Positions 1 through 8,668 of a stretch of 64,000 nt of DNA are shown piece by piece. The DNA comes from Candidatus Tetragenococcus pullicola. GTDB lineage: Bacteria > Bacillota > Bacilli > Lactobacillales > Enterococcaceae. Location: the NCBI GenBank assembly GCA_019115705.1, contig DXDB01000160.1, positions 1 to 64,000 of the forward strand, read 5' to 3'. A program made the position numbers and the translations under genes. Below the pieces are notes generated by a model that worked only from the letters and a program-made list of their open reading frames with translations, was not told the DNA's origin and ran no database searches. Within the stretch, counting starts at the first letter, position 1; each line of letters begins with the position of its first letter.

Positions 1-50
1 AAGCACTAAAAATAATGAAAGAAGCGCTTTTTATTATTTTATTTTTGCTT
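1..50. terminator. AT-rich hairpin, probable terminator
   Basis: Bases 9-21 pair with 28-40 around a short loop containing AAGCG, and the outer AAGCA (1-5) can pair with TGCTT (46-50). The stem is followed by T-rich sequence in both directions. It lies immediately beyond the stop codon of the minus-strand reading frame at 39-347, so it may end that transcript or one entering from the left. Confidence 0.5.
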
Positions 51-347
51 AAGAACCCGATGTAATAGAAAAATGGCTAAAACAAAGGCTTGGTCTCTCG
101 GTTCTTGTTTCTGGCAAAAATCAAGTAATACATACTCTGCTTTTTCATTACGTTTGACTAATTCTTTTACTAATTGAAACGATTGTTTTTTATCCAAGGC
201 AGTAATCAATTTTTGAACTGTTTTCGCATCTATATCATTGCTTCTTTTATTAAGTAGTATAACAGAGGAAAAAACGTCTTTTACGTTACGACAGAAAATG
301 GCATAGTTTTTGCTTGGTAATGAGTGAAGCTTATGAAAAGATAGGAA
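39..347 (-). pseudogene. Open minus-strand frame without a good start; possible gene remnant
   Basis: The minus strand is open for about 103 codons, ending with TAA at 39-41 next to a hairpin. The predicted tail looks protein-like (helical, with KELVKRNEKAEYVLLDFC and AFVLAIFLLHRVLKQK), but the frame has no ATG and no convincing ribosome-binding site. Only a late TTG could start it, giving about 56 residues. I do not recognise the family. It may be the decayed C-terminal part of a gene, and the sigma-54 promoter at 299-314 overlaps its 5' end. It could also be chance. Confidence 0.3.
299..314 (+). promoter_or_regulatory. Sigma-54 (-24/-12) promoter for the GH28-like gene
   Basis: TGGCATAGTTTTTGCT has GG (300-301) and GC (312-313) separated by exactly 10 bases, the diagnostic RpoN spacing. 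A CGACAG box lies five bases upstream of the GG, as at 12175 and (CGACAC) 20068. It sits about 100 bp before the start at 411, so the GH28-like gene is probably controlled by one of the two LevR-type activators in the window. Confidence 0.75.
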
Positions 348-410
348 TTAAAATACATAGCTACAAGATAGTTACCTATAAAATTTAAGTTAGAATGAGG
401 AGACTTCAGA

Positions 411-1619
411 ATGGAAAAATCTTTTTTGATTACTGATTTTAAAGCAATGCCAGACTCTCAAAAAGTTCAAACAAAGGAAATTCAAGCCTGCATTGACGCT
501 TGTCACCTTGCTGGTGGTGGTGAAATTATTATTCCAGCAGGAACTTTCATTATTGGGAGCATTCGATTGTATTCGAATATGACGCTGAGGTTAAAAAGTA
601 ACGCAATTTTAAAGGGCAGTAAAAACTTAGAGGATTATCGAGACTTTCATATCCCGACAACGATTAAATACCTGTATGATCCTGAATATATTAGGGAATG
701 GAACTTGCCACCTTATTATTTTTACGCCATGATTTGTGCCTTTCAAGAGGAAAATATTGCAATTATTGGTGAGATAGGATCGGTTATTGACGGTCAAGAT
801 GTTTTTGATCCAAATGGGGAAGAAAAATTCCGTGGCCCGATGGGAGTGATTCTTTCACAAGTGAAAAATGTGGACTTATCAGGTTATACCTTTAAAAATA
901 GTTCGAATTGGAGTCATACGATAGATGGCTGTGAAAAGATTAGAATCAAGGATGTTTCCATTAAAGCAGGACATGATGGTTTTAATTTGCATCATTCCAC
1001 TTATATTCACATTTCAAATTGTAGTTTAGAAACAGGCGATGATTGTTTTGCGGGTTATGATGTTCATGGTCTTGAGGTAACTCATTGTTATTTAAACACG
1101 GCTTGTAATGGCATGAGACTTGGTGGCACAAATCTTTCTTTCTCTCATTGTAACTTCAATGGACCGGGTCGTTATCCCCATTTGTCAGAAGATTCCTATC
1201 ATACACATGCGATCTTTAAGTACTATTCAGTACTGCCAGATACTATTTTGGAAGATTCTGAAAAGATTCTCTTTGATAGTTGTGTCATTTATAGTGCCGA
1301 TAAATTATTTTCTTATAGTTTTGGTGATAAAGAACTTCATCAAGTCAATCGACCATTACGGGAATTAACCATGGAAAATATGAAAATAAGTGGCATTCGT
1401 AAGACGTCTATTTTTAAAGGAAATGGTGAAAAAGTAACCCTAACACTTAAAAATGTACAGTTGTCTTTTGATGAAGAAGAGCCCATTTTCTTAGAAATAG
1501 ATGATAGCGTGACGTTGGTTTTAGACCATGTCTTCTTTAAAACACCAACAAAAATTCGGAATTTAAATCAAGAGTTGACTTTTTCAGGTGAGACGACTTT
1601 AATTGTTGAAAATAAATAA
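411..1619 (+). CDS. GH28-family (polygalacturonase-like) glycoside hydrolase, cytoplasmic
   Basis: This 402-residue protein has the beta-helix signature of GH28: an early GGGEIIIPAGTF segment, then HDG (188-190) and GDDC (209-212), which carry the usual catalytic aspartates. There is no signal peptide, so it would act on imported oligosaccharides, probably as an exo-enzyme on galacturonic acid or a related uronic acid or rhamnose linkage. The canonical NTDG is replaced by GHDG, so the exact specificity is unclear. A ribosome-binding site (GAGGAG) precedes the ATG. It is a single-gene unit, with a sigma-54 promoter at 299 and a strong terminator at 1621. A second GH28 lies at 43833. Confidence 0.8.
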   Translation: MEKSFLITDFKAMPDSQKVQTKEIQACIDACHLAGGGEIIIPAGTFIIGSIRLYSNMTLRLKSNAILKGSKNLEDYRDFHIPTTIKYLYDPEYIREWNLPPYYFYAMICAFQEENIAIIGEIGSVIDGQDVFDPNGEEKFRGPMGVILSQVKNVDLSGYTFKNSSNWSHTIDGCEKIRIKDVSIKAGHDGFNLHHSTYIHISNCSLETGDDCFAGYDVHGLEVTHCYLNTACNGMRLGGTNLSFSHCNFNGPGRYPHLSEDSYHTHAIFKYYSVLPDTILEDSEKILFDSCVIYSADKLFSYSFGDKELHQVNRPLRELTMENMKISGIRKTSIFKGNGEKVTLTLKNVQLSFDEEEPIFLEIDDSVTLVLDHVFFKTPTKIRNLNQELTFSGETTLIVENK

Positions 1620-1620
1620 G

Positions 1621-1661
1621 AAAAAGCAATGTGTCCGATGCAATCAGACACATTGCTTTTT
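1621..1661 (+). terminator. Rho-independent terminator after the GH28-like gene
   Basis: AAAAAGCAATGTGTC (1621-1635) pairs perfectly with GACACATTGCTTTTT (1647-1661). This gives a 15-bp stem with A and T tracts, so it can work in both directions. Confidence 0.9.
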
Positions 1662-1699
1662 ATAAACCCTGAAGAAAATGCATTTTATTTTTATTAAAG

Positions 1700-1715
1700 T
1701 GGCATGGAAATTGCT
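1700..1715 (+). promoter_or_regulatory. Sigma-54 promoter of the first PTS operon
   Basis: TGGCATGGAAATTGCT has GG (1701-1702) and GC (1713-1714) 10 bases apart. It lies about 43 bp upstream of the IIB gene. Unlike the other four sigma-54 promoters in the window, it lacks the CGACA box next to the -24 element. The LevR-type activator encoded at 5191 is the natural regulator. Confidence 0.85.
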
Positions 1716-1757
1716 TAATATATAAGTGAAAAGAAAAAAGAAAAGGATGTGTTTTAA

Positions 1758-2240
1758 TTGATTAAAATGGTTCGAATCGATGAACGCTTGGTTCACGGTC
1801 AAGTTGCAATGATTTGGAGTAAACATTTAGGAATTGATCGTATCATTGTCGTAAATGATAAGGCGGCATCAGATCCCATTCTGACTTCTACCTTAAAAAT
1901 GGCGGCTCCTTCTTCTGTAAAAGTGATTGTTTTATCCAAAGAGAAGGCAAAAGTGTTATTAGCTGATCCAAGGATGAAAGAGCTACAAAGTTTAATTGTG
2001 GTCAATTCACCAGAAGATGCTTTGTTTGTTGTAGAAAATGCGAAAGAAGTTTCCAAAGTCAACATAGGAAACTATGGGAAAGCTTCTGGTAGCAAAGAAG
2101 CAAAAACAAAACTAAATGATAATGTTTTACTTGATGATAAGGACAAAGAAAATTTAAAGAAAATCATTGAGCTTGGGTTTGTTACGCAATATCAATTAGT
2201 GCCGGATCAATCGATAACAGATTTAAGTAAAGTCTTATAA
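1758..2240 (+). CDS. PTS mannose/fructose/sorbose-family IIB component (system 1)
   Basis: This 160-residue protein opens with the IIB-Man signature, IDERLVHGQV, in which His13 is the phosphorylation site. It passes phosphate from IIA (4711) to the sugar carried by IIC/IID. A TTG start is chosen because AAAGGA lies about 11 bases upstream and because the paralogue at 20125 begins with the equivalent MI-M residues. It is the first gene of IIB-IIC-IID-esterase-IIA. Homologous systems in streptococci import unsaturated glycosaminoglycan disaccharides, but the substrate here is unknown. Confidence 0.93.
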   Translation: MIKMVRIDERLVHGQVAMIWSKHLGIDRIIVVNDKAASDPILTSTLKMAAPSSVKVIVLSKEKAKVLLADPRMKELQSLIVVNSPEDALFVVENAKEVSKVNIGNYGKASGSKEAKTKLNDNVLLDDKDKENLKKIIELGFVTQYQLVPDQSITDLSKVL

Positions 2241-2258
2241 AAAAGGAGGAAAATCAAA

Positions 2259-3074
2259 ATGAAAGATGCACTGTTAGTTGCACTTGTTATGTATCTAGCA
2301 AAATTTCTTGATTGGGGCGCTTTAAATATTCAAGTTCGTCCCATTATTTTAGGACCCTTAGTAGGATTAGTATTGGGGGATCTGACGCAAGGCATTATTT
2401 TAGGAGCTGCTATTGAGGCTGTATTTATGGGGACTTTTACTGTCGGAGGTTCGGTGCCTTCTGATATTCCCTCGGGCGCCATTTTTGGGACAGCTTTTGG
2501 AATTTTGACAGGAAAAGGAGTGGCTGTAGGAGTTGCTTTGGCGGTGCCAGTTGGACTACTTGCAACTTTGCTATTTAACCTTGTTTGCTTGTTCTTTAAC
2601 TTCTTGGTAAGTTATCAAGATCGTGCAATTGCTGAAAAGAACGATCGTCGCTTTAATCAAATACACATATTTGCCATGTTCTTTTATCCCATTCCATTTG
2701 CAATCATGACCTTTATTGCGATTAAAGCAGGTGTAGGACCTATTGAAAGCTTTATGAACAGTTTGCCTGATCAAGTGATGGCGATGCTAAATGTGATGGC
2801 ACAAATGCTTCCGGCGCTGGGGATGGCTATCTTGACTAAATCTATGTGGGATAAAGAAATCATTCCATTTTTCTTTATCGGATTCGTATTGGCTGCTTAT
2901 CTTGGCATGGACACAATGGGAATTGCTGTTTTAGGAGCTGCTTTAGCCATCTACTTTATCTTTACTGATTTCAAAAAGAAAAAAGAAATGGCCGCTTTGA
3001 AACGATCTCCTCAAGCAGACCAAACAAATGACAGTAGTGAAATGACGGATGAAATGGAGGACTTTTTATCATGA
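2259..3074 (+). CDS. PTS mannose-family IIC component (system 1)
   Basis: This 271-residue multi-membrane-span protein is typical of IIC-Man, with the conserved GxxxGLVLGDLTQGIILGA and GGSVPSDIPSGAIFGTAFG segments near residues 35-80. It forms the sugar channel together with IID. An AGGAGG site precedes the ATG. The last codons overlap the IID start (ATGA), indicating translational coupling. The C-terminal tail is acidic and hydrophilic. Confidence 0.93.
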   Translation: MKDALLVALVMYLAKFLDWGALNIQVRPIILGPLVGLVLGDLTQGIILGAAIEAVFMGTFTVGGSVPSDIPSGAIFGTAFGILTGKGVAVGVALAVPVGLLATLLFNLVCLFFNFLVSYQDRAIAEKNDRRFNQIHIFAMFFYPIPFAIMTFIAIKAGVGPIESFMNSLPDQVMAMLNVMAQMLPALGMAILTKSMWDKEIIPFFFIGFVLAAYLGMDTMGIAVLGAALAIYFIFTDFKKKKEMAALKRSPQADQTNDSSEMTDEMEDFLS

Positions 3075-3898
3075 AAGGTTTATCGTTAAATAAAGAAGAA
3101 AAAAAGGAAGTCAACACACTTTTTGTGCGCCAACTAACGGTAATGGCTGAATTGACCTATGTTCGTTTACAAGGACCGGGTTTTGGGTGGTCTTTGATGC
3201 CCTTATTACGGAAAATCTATAAAGATGATGACGAAAAGTATTATGCTGCATTAGAACGCAATGTCATGTATTTTAATACGAACCCTGCCTTTGTACCGTT
3301 TATTCAAGGAATTGTTTATTCTATGGAAAAAGAAAATGCCGAAACGCCGATGGAAGATATTGATACTTCTGTCAATGGGATTAAAGTAGGTTTGATGGGA
3401 CCTTTAGCAGGTCTCGGCGATTCCTTTTTCACAGGAACGTTACGGGTCATTGCAGCTGGTGTTGGAATGAGTTTGGCTCAAAAGGGAAATATTTTAGGCC
3501 CCATCTTATTTTTCTTGATTTACCATATTCCTTTTTATCTGGTTCGTTATTATGGGGGTGTCGTTGGCTATAAATTAGGAGCGAGTTTTATTAGTGAAGC
3601 TCAAGAAAGTGGCTTGTTACAGTCTATCACCAAAGGTTGTGGTATGCTGGGTCTAATGATGATTGGAGCTATGACCTATTTGAATGTTCCCTTTGGACTT
3701 AGCGTGGAAACAACGATGGCCGGTCAAGAATTTGTTTTACAAGATGTATTCGATCAAATTATGCCAGGTTTATTACCATTAGGTTTGGTATGGTTATGTA
3801 TTTATCTATTAAAGAATAAAAATGTGTCAGTCAATAAATTATTAATTGGAATTTTAGTAGTTTCTGTAATCCTTGGTGGTTTAGGAATTGCTGGATAA
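3071..3898 (+). CDS. PTS mannose-family IID component (system 1)
   Basis: This 275-residue protein has the IID-Man hallmarks: GFGWSLMPLLRKIY near the N-terminus, VGLMGPLAGLGDSFF in the middle, and C-terminal membrane segments. It partners IIC. It overlaps the IIC gene by four bases and is followed by a hairpin at 3921-3949, so the esterase and IIA downstream may be transcribed at a lower level. Confidence 0.93.
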   Translation: MKGLSLNKEEKKEVNTLFVRQLTVMAELTYVRLQGPGFGWSLMPLLRKIYKDDDEKYYAALERNVMYFNTNPAFVPFIQGIVYSMEKENAETPMEDIDTSVNGIKVGLMGPLAGLGDSFFTGTLRVIAAGVGMSLAQKGNILGPILFFLIYHIPFYLVRYYGGVVGYKLGASFISEAQESGLLQSITKGCGMLGLMMIGAMTYLNVPFGLSVETTMAGQEFVLQDVFDQIMPGLLPLGLVWLCIYLLKNKNVSVNKLLIGILVVSVILGGLGIAG

Positions 3899-3920
3899 AC
3901 GTGTTCAATGAGAATAGGAT

Positions 3921-3949
3921 AGGCTTTCTTTGTCTTTATAAGAAAGCCT
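3921..3949 (+). terminator. Intra-operon hairpin (attenuator or partial terminator)
   Basis: AGGCTTTCTT (3921-3930) pairs with AAGAAAGCCT (3940-3949), followed by CTTTTGTTTT. It sits between IID and the esterase. No promoter is obvious after it, so readthrough is probably needed for the esterase and IIA. Confidence 0.65.
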
Positions 3950-3974
3950 CTTTTGTTTTAGGAGGTTTATAAAT

Positions 3975-4718
3975 ATGAAAATCGATGGTTCGTATTATTC
4001 AAACGTTTTAAATCGTTATAAAAATTATGTTGCTGTATTACCAGATAGTATCAATGAAAAGACCAAGGTACTGTTTCTTTTACATGGTGTAGGATCAGAT
4101 GCTGCAACATGGTCTTTGAATGTTCCGTTGGTTCGTTTTGCTAATACATACAATACCGCTTTTTTTTGCCCAGATGCTGAAAATAGCTTTTACACCGATC
4201 ATGCAGATGGTGAAGATTATGGATTGGCTATTGGGCAGGAGTTTTACCAACAAATGAAGCAAATTTTTCAAATGGATTTTAGCTATCAAAATGTGGCTAT
4301 TGCAGGATTTTCTATGGGGGGCTATGGGGCCTTATTATTAGGATTACGTTTTTCAGAAATTTATAGTCGAATTGGTGCTTTTTCCCCTGCGTTTGTTTTT
4401 TATAAAAAAGAAAGGCAGGAAGCACATTACCAACAAGTTTTTTCAAAAGGTGACTATGAGAGCGAAAATGACTGTGTGACTGTTTACAAAAATTTGTTAC
4501 AAAGAAATAAATGCCTACCAAGAATTGAATTTGCTTGTGGCTTACAAGATCCTTTGTGTGAACAAACGCAAAAAGTAATTGATCAAATCAAAAGCCTCGA
4601 TCCAATGGCACAGCTCCCTTTTTACAAACAAGCAGGGTTTCATGACTTTTCATTATGGGAAAAAGATCTGGTTCGTTTTTTAGAAAATGAAGGAAAAGAG
4701 GAAAATGAGAATGAATAA
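3975..4718 (+). CDS. Esterase D / acetyl-esterase-like alpha/beta hydrolase
   Basis: This 247-residue cytoplasmic hydrolase of the putative-esterase (PF00756) group has an oxyanion region LLHGVGSDAATW (35-46), a nucleophile elbow GFSMGGYG (Ser113), and likely Asp192 (GLQDPLC) and His223 (GFHDFSLW). It probably removes acetyl or other ester groups from imported oligosaccharides. AGGAGG precedes the ATG. It lies inside the PTS operon, and its stop overlaps the start of IIA, which supports joint function. The ester substrate is inferred from context only. Confidence 0.85.
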   Translation: MKIDGSYYSNVLNRYKNYVAVLPDSINEKTKVLFLLHGVGSDAATWSLNVPLVRFANTYNTAFFCPDAENSFYTDHADGEDYGLAIGQEFYQQMKQIFQMDFSYQNVAIAGFSMGGYGALLLGLRFSEIYSRIGAFSPAFVFYKKERQEAHYQQVFSKGDYESENDCVTVYKNLLQRNKCLPRIEFACGLQDPLCEQTQKVIDQIKSLDPMAQLPFYKQAGFHDFSLWEKDLVRFLENEGKEENENE

Positions 4719-5121
4719 GATGTTTTTTCTGATTTCACATAACAAACTTGCACAAGGAATGAAAGAAGCGATTGAAATGATCGCAGGTCCCAAAGTAAAC
4801 TTACAAGCGTTTGGTTTAATGCCCGGTGATCACCCAGAGACAGTGATCAAACAAATCGAAACGCAAATCACAAAGGATATGGAAGTCGTAATTTTAGGCG
4901 ATATTGCCGGTGGGAGTGTCTGTAATGCAGCGATGCGTTTGACGAGCCTATCAAATGTTGTATTAGTGGCTGGCACGAACCTACCCTTGGCCTTAGAAAT
5001 TGTGATTAATCAAGTGACCTCTGAAAAAGCTATTGAGGCACTCATTGCAGAAGACAAAGAGGCAATGAAACTTTTAAACGTTGCGCCAGCTTCAGAAGAT
5101 TCTTTTGAAGATTTTTTTTAA
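4711..5121 (+). CDS. PTS mannose-family IIA component (system 1)
   Basis: This is a compact IIA-Man domain of 136 residues with active-site His10 (FFLISHNKLAQG), followed by VVILGDIAGGSVCNAA and GTNLPLALE. It takes phosphate from HPr and passes it to IIB. The ATG at 4711 is preferred because AAAGAGG (4695-4701) is about nine bases upstream; ATGs at 4687 and 4705 fit less well. The gene overlaps the esterase by eight bases. IIA may also phosphorylate or signal to the LevR-type regulator that follows. Confidence 0.92.
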   Translation: MNKMFFLISHNKLAQGMKEAIEMIAGPKVNLQAFGLMPGDHPETVIKQIETQITKDMEVVILGDIAGGSVCNAAMRLTSLSNVVLVAGTNLPLALEIVINQVTSEKAIEALIAEDKEAMKLLNVAPASEDSFEDFF

Positions 5122-5190
5122 AAGTTGTTGTTTTGGCGCACTTTTTGATACTATAGTGTTTGAAAGTATAAAAAGTAGAAAGGATAACCA

Positions 5191-7719
5191 ATGAGCGTTC
5201 AAGACGAAATTTACCAATTCATTCAACAAAATTATAAAGAAGAGTTTGTAACGGCAGGTTTGATTGCTAGTCAAACGGGACAAAGTAGAAATACTGTGAG
5301 TCATCATTTGAATCGTTTGGTAGATGACGGCCGTTTGCAAAAAATAAAAAGTAAGCCGACGCAATTTTGTTTGTCTGATTCTATATCAAACAAAAGCGAT
5401 CCTTTTGATTCTCTTATCGGAAATAGTGGCTCGATGCGAAATATCGTCACGGAATTAAAAGCGTCAGTGATGTACCCACATGGATTGCCTTTGTTACTAA
5501 ACGGCGCTAGTGGGACTGGGAAAAGCTATATTGCCAAAATTGTTTATAAGTATGCTGTTGAAAAAGAAGTTCTCTTTGCTAATGCGCCATTTGTGGTACT
5601 AAATTGTTCTGATTATGCGAATAATCCAGAATTGCTTTCTTCCGTATTGTTTGGTTATACTAAAGACGCTTTTACTGGAGCCAACCAAGAAAAGAAAGGA
5701 CTCGTTGATGAAGCGAATGGTGGCTATCTTTTTTTAGATGAAATTCATAATTTGACACCAGAAAATCAAGAGAAATTATTTTTACTGATTGATTCAGGAA
5801 AATTTAGAAGACTAGGCGAAAACAATCAATGGCATCATGCCAAAGTTCGGTTGATCATGGCGACAACCGAAGCCCCTGAATCACGGCTATTAACGACTTT
5901 TAGACGTCGGATTCCTTATAAGATTTTATTACCTGCTTTTTCAGAAAGACCATATTTAGAAAAAATGGCTTTAATTCGTTTGTTTTTTGAACAAGAAGCA
6001 ACGGCTACTGGATGCACAATAGCAGTGAATCAAGCGTTGATCAAGAAACTTTCTGAAGAAAATCCTGAGGGAAATATCGGTCAGCTAAAAAATGAAATCA
6101 AAGTATTCGTGGCAAATGAACTGGCTCACACTGTTGGAGAAACGATTTATATTCCACAAACAACAGCGTCTAAAGAAAAAAATGACTATTTATTTTTTGA
6201 AGAAAAACAAGAAGATCGTTATCCATCACAAACGCGAGAAACCCCAGACTTTATTAGCCAACTAAAAGAGGCAAATTCTTTTGAGGAATTAAAAGAAAGG
6301 ATGACTCCTTTTATTTTTCAAATGACAGCTTATTTAGATGAGTCTGCTCCAACCTTAGAAAAAGATAAAGCATATTTTTCTAAACTTAATAATAGTGACC
6401 AGTCGATTGATGAAGTATTGAGAAATCATGGGTTTCATGCCACTTCTAGCCAGCTACAAACCATTGAAAATTTGTTGTATTGTTTTTTTGAAGAACATGC
6501 TTTTTTTGAAGAACATCTATTGTTAAAAAAAGATGAAAAAATACATATTCGGAAATATATAAAGATGAGTCGAGCTCTCTTATCTTTATTTCGTAATGAC
6601 CATTTATATGACTATCTTAGTATGATTCTTGCGGCCTATTTGGCTACAATTTTTACTATTCGTACCAAAGTAAATGCCTTAGTGATTATGCATGGAACGA
6701 ATAATGCCAAGACGCTTTCTCATGTGGCTAATGAAATGCTAGAAGATTATGTTTTTGACTATTTTGATATGCCAATTTTTGTGGATACGAAAGAAATTAT
6801 CCGCGAAATCGTGTCCTTTACCCAAAAAATCGAATCGGATCAAGGCCTTGTTATTTTAGTGGATATGGGCTCACTTGAGAAAATTTATAGCAGTATTAAA
6901 GGGACGATTATGGGGGATTTGATGGTTATGAATAATGTCTCAACGGCCCTTTGTTTGGAAGTTGGACATCATTTGATTCAAAATGCACGTGTGAGTCAGT
7001 TAGAAGAAATAGATATCTCCCAATTCAAAGTACGGGAACAATACTTTGAAGGGGCTTCTCAAAAGTTAAATATTTTAGTCTCTTGTCTTTCAGGAGAAGG
7101 CATCGCTGTTAAAATTAAGGATATTTTAGAAAAATATTTACCAAAAGACATAGAGGTATTGACCTTTGACTATAAGCATTTACAAAAAAAGTGTGATGAA
7201 GAAAATGAAGTTTTCTTTAAAAACACCTTAGCCATCATTACGACACCTAAAATTACGGCAACAAAATTACCAGTGATTCCAGTGGAAGATATCATTAGAG
7301 ACGATCATTCGCTCTTTATTTTGTCCAACTATTTATCTACAGAAGACTTAAAAAGGTGTACCTTTGAGATTCTTAAATTATTTACACTGGAAGGCGCGGC
7401 TTCTCGATTGACTTTTTTAAATCCTGAAAATGTTATTAACGAAGTGAGTGAAGTAATTGATGCCTATGAAGGGTATTACCGTTTGGAGCTGCCTAATTTT
7501 ATCCGGATGAATTTATTTTTACATTTGTCTATGATGATTGAACGATTGTTAAAATTTGGCGATGCCAATGATGAGGAATTTGAGAATGAAGCAACAGCTG
7601 AGTTTGAAAAATTTTGTCACTTTTCTGATATGACTTTTGAAAAGATCCGTACTAAATATAATATTTCGATTCCAAAGTCAGAATATGGATTATTGTATCA
7701 GTTGTTGCAAGAAAGTTAA
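5191..7719 (+). CDS. LevR-type sigma-54 activator with PTS regulatory domains (regulator 1)
   Basis: This 842-residue regulator has an N-terminal winged-helix domain (1-60) and an AAA+ sigma-54 activation domain: Walker A GASGTGKS (105-112), GAFTGA-like DAFTGA (159-164), and Walker B YLFLDE (179-184). These are followed by a PRD, an IIA-Man-like domain with His501 (IMHGTNNAKT), an IIB-like segment and a second PRD. It should activate the -24/-12 promoters, with activity set by PTS phosphorylation. It starts 70 bp after IIA with no terminator between, so it may be co-transcribed, and a weak TTGTTG-N18-TACTAT promoter is also possible. The last 50 bp of the gene are duplicated at 8665-8715. Confidence 0.93.
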   Translation: MSVQDEIYQFIQQNYKEEFVTAGLIASQTGQSRNTVSHHLNRLVDDGRLQKIKSKPTQFCLSDSISNKSDPFDSLIGNSGSMRNIVTELKASVMYPHGLPLLLNGASGTGKSYIAKIVYKYAVEKEVLFANAPFVVLNCSDYANNPELLSSVLFGYTKDAFTGANQEKKGLVDEANGGYLFLDEIHNLTPENQEKLFLLIDSGKFRRLGENNQWHHAKVRLIMATTEAPESRLLTTFRRRIPYKILLPAFSERPYLEKMALIRLFFEQEATATGCTIAVNQALIKKLSEENPEGNIGQLKNEIKVFVANELAHTVGETIYIPQTTASKEKNDYLFFEEKQEDRYPSQTRETPDFISQLKEANSFEELKERMTPFIFQMTAYLDESAPTLEKDKAYFSKLNNSDQSIDEVLRNHGFHATSSQLQTIENLLYCFFEEHAFFEEHLLLKKDEKIHIRKYIKMSRALLSLFRNDHLYDYLSMILAAYLATIFTIRTKVNALVIMHGTNNAKTLSHVANEMLEDYVFDYFDMPIFVDTKEIIREIVSFTQKIESDQGLVILVDMGSLEKIYSSIKGTIMGDLMVMNNVSTALCLEVGHHLIQNARVSQLEEIDISQFKVREQYFEGASQKLNILVSCLSGEGIAVKIKDILEKYLPKDIEVLTFDYKHLQKKCDEENEVFFKNTLAIITTPKITATKLPVIPVEDIIRDDHSLFILSNYLSTEDLKRCTFEILKLFTLEGAASRLTFLNPENVINEVSEVIDAYEGYYRLELPNFIRMNLFLHLSMMIERLLKFGDANDEEFENEATAEFEKFCHFSDMTFEKIRTKYNISIPKSEYGLLYQLLQES
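7665..7716 (+). repeat. Direct repeat copy 1: 3' end of levR-like gene 1
   Basis: The sequence beginning TTCGATTCCAAAGTCAGAAT recurs at 8665-8715, offset by exactly 1000 bp, with only about five mismatches. This copy is in frame and encodes the true C-terminus of the regulator. The repeats bracket the nucleoside-hydrolase-like gene. Confidence 0.9.
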
Positions 7720-7748
7720 AAATCAACATTAGATAAGAAGGAACTCAG

Positions 7749-8621
7749 TTGAAAAAAATACAAGTACAGAATAAAAAACGGTTATTAATTTGTAGTGATG
7801 CTAAAAATGAAGCGGATGATCCATTTGCAATTGTCCATGCGCTTTTGACAGAAACTTTTGATGTCCGTGGATTGATTGCGACTCATTTTCGTGAGAAAAA
7901 TTCAAATGAAAAATCTTATCAAGAAATTATCCGCTTAGTGAAGCTAGCAGGTAAAGAGAACCAAATTCCGATTCTTCTAGGGGCAAAAAATGCTCATATG
8001 GAAAGTAAGAAAACTACAGCTTTTATCAAAAAAGAGATAGTAAAAGCCTCAAAGAAAGAGCCATTATTTATCCTATGTTTAGGTGCACTGACAGATGTTG
8101 CCAATGTTATAAAAGAGGCACCGGAGAACCTAGAAAATGTTGTCATTGTTTGGGTTGGAGGAGGACGATATCCACAGGGAAGTCAAGAAGCCAACTTAAG
8201 AAATGATATTTGGGCTGCAAATCAAGTATTCTCTTCCAATATGACAATTTGGCAAATACCGAGTCAAGCCTATAAAACCTTAGTTGCGCCTGTCTCAGAG
8301 TTAGCACTAAAAGTAGCAACTCAAGGGAAGTTAGGGCAGTATCTTTATGATCAGTTAGTAGATTTTGCCAATGAATTTGCAAGTGCAAAACCTTGGATAA
8401 ACTCTGAATGTTGGGTGCTGGGTGATTCTTCTGCAGTTGGTGTTTTATTGGATGAACAAAAAGGTTATTATAGGATGTCAACAGCGCCTTGTTTTAAAGA
8501 AAATTGTGAACATGATTTTAAGCCTAATCAAGACAAGCGCAAAATTCGTGTCTATCAACAATTAAATACGAGAATGATTCTGGAAGACTTCTTTGCAAAA
8601 CTGGCCTTACATAATTTGTAA
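7749..8621 (+). CDS. Inosine-uridine nucleoside hydrolase-like protein
   Basis: This 290-residue protein resembles the IUNH superfamily (PF01156). An N-terminal acidic metal-site motif (DAKNEADD, 17-24) replaces the classical DTDxGxDD, followed by LCLGALTDVANVI and a later NDIWAANQV block. Family members hydrolyse N-ribosides, but this divergent form next to a PTS operon may act on another pentoside-like bond. It starts at TTG with AAGGA close upstream and lies 29 bp after the levR-like gene. It is flanked by a 50-bp direct repeat and a MITE end, so it may have been inserted or rearranged into this place. Confidence 0.75.
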   Translation: MKKIQVQNKKRLLICSDAKNEADDPFAIVHALLTETFDVRGLIATHFREKNSNEKSYQEIIRLVKLAGKENQIPILLGAKNAHMESKKTTAFIKKEIVKASKKEPLFILCLGALTDVANVIKEAPENLENVVIVWVGGGRYPQGSQEANLRNDIWAANQVFSSNMTIWQIPSQAYKTLVAPVSELALKVATQGKLGQYLYDQLVDFANEFASAKPWINSECWVLGDSSAVGVLLDEQKGYYRMSTAPCFKENCEHDFKPNQDKRKIRVYQQLNTRMILEDFFAKLALHNL

Positions 8622-8639
8622 TTTTTTTAACTCATATTA

Positions 8640-8668
8640 GCTTAGATAGCCAAAACCACAAAAGTTCG
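8640..8668 (-). mobile_element. MITE end remnant
   Basis: GCTTAGATAGCCAAAACC (8640-8657) matches 16 of 18 bases of the right terminal inverted repeat of the MITE in sipW (15674-15691, read on the opposite strand). The similarity continues for about ten more bases (CAAAGTTC). The matching ends exactly where the duplicated levR 3' end begins. Only one end of the element is present. Confidence 0.6.

Noticed and set aside
5134-5149. TTGGCGCACTTTTTGA before levR-like gene 1 as a sigma-54 promoter
   Set aside because: The -12 reads GA rather than GC, and a sigma-A type promoter can be drawn as well; too weak to list.
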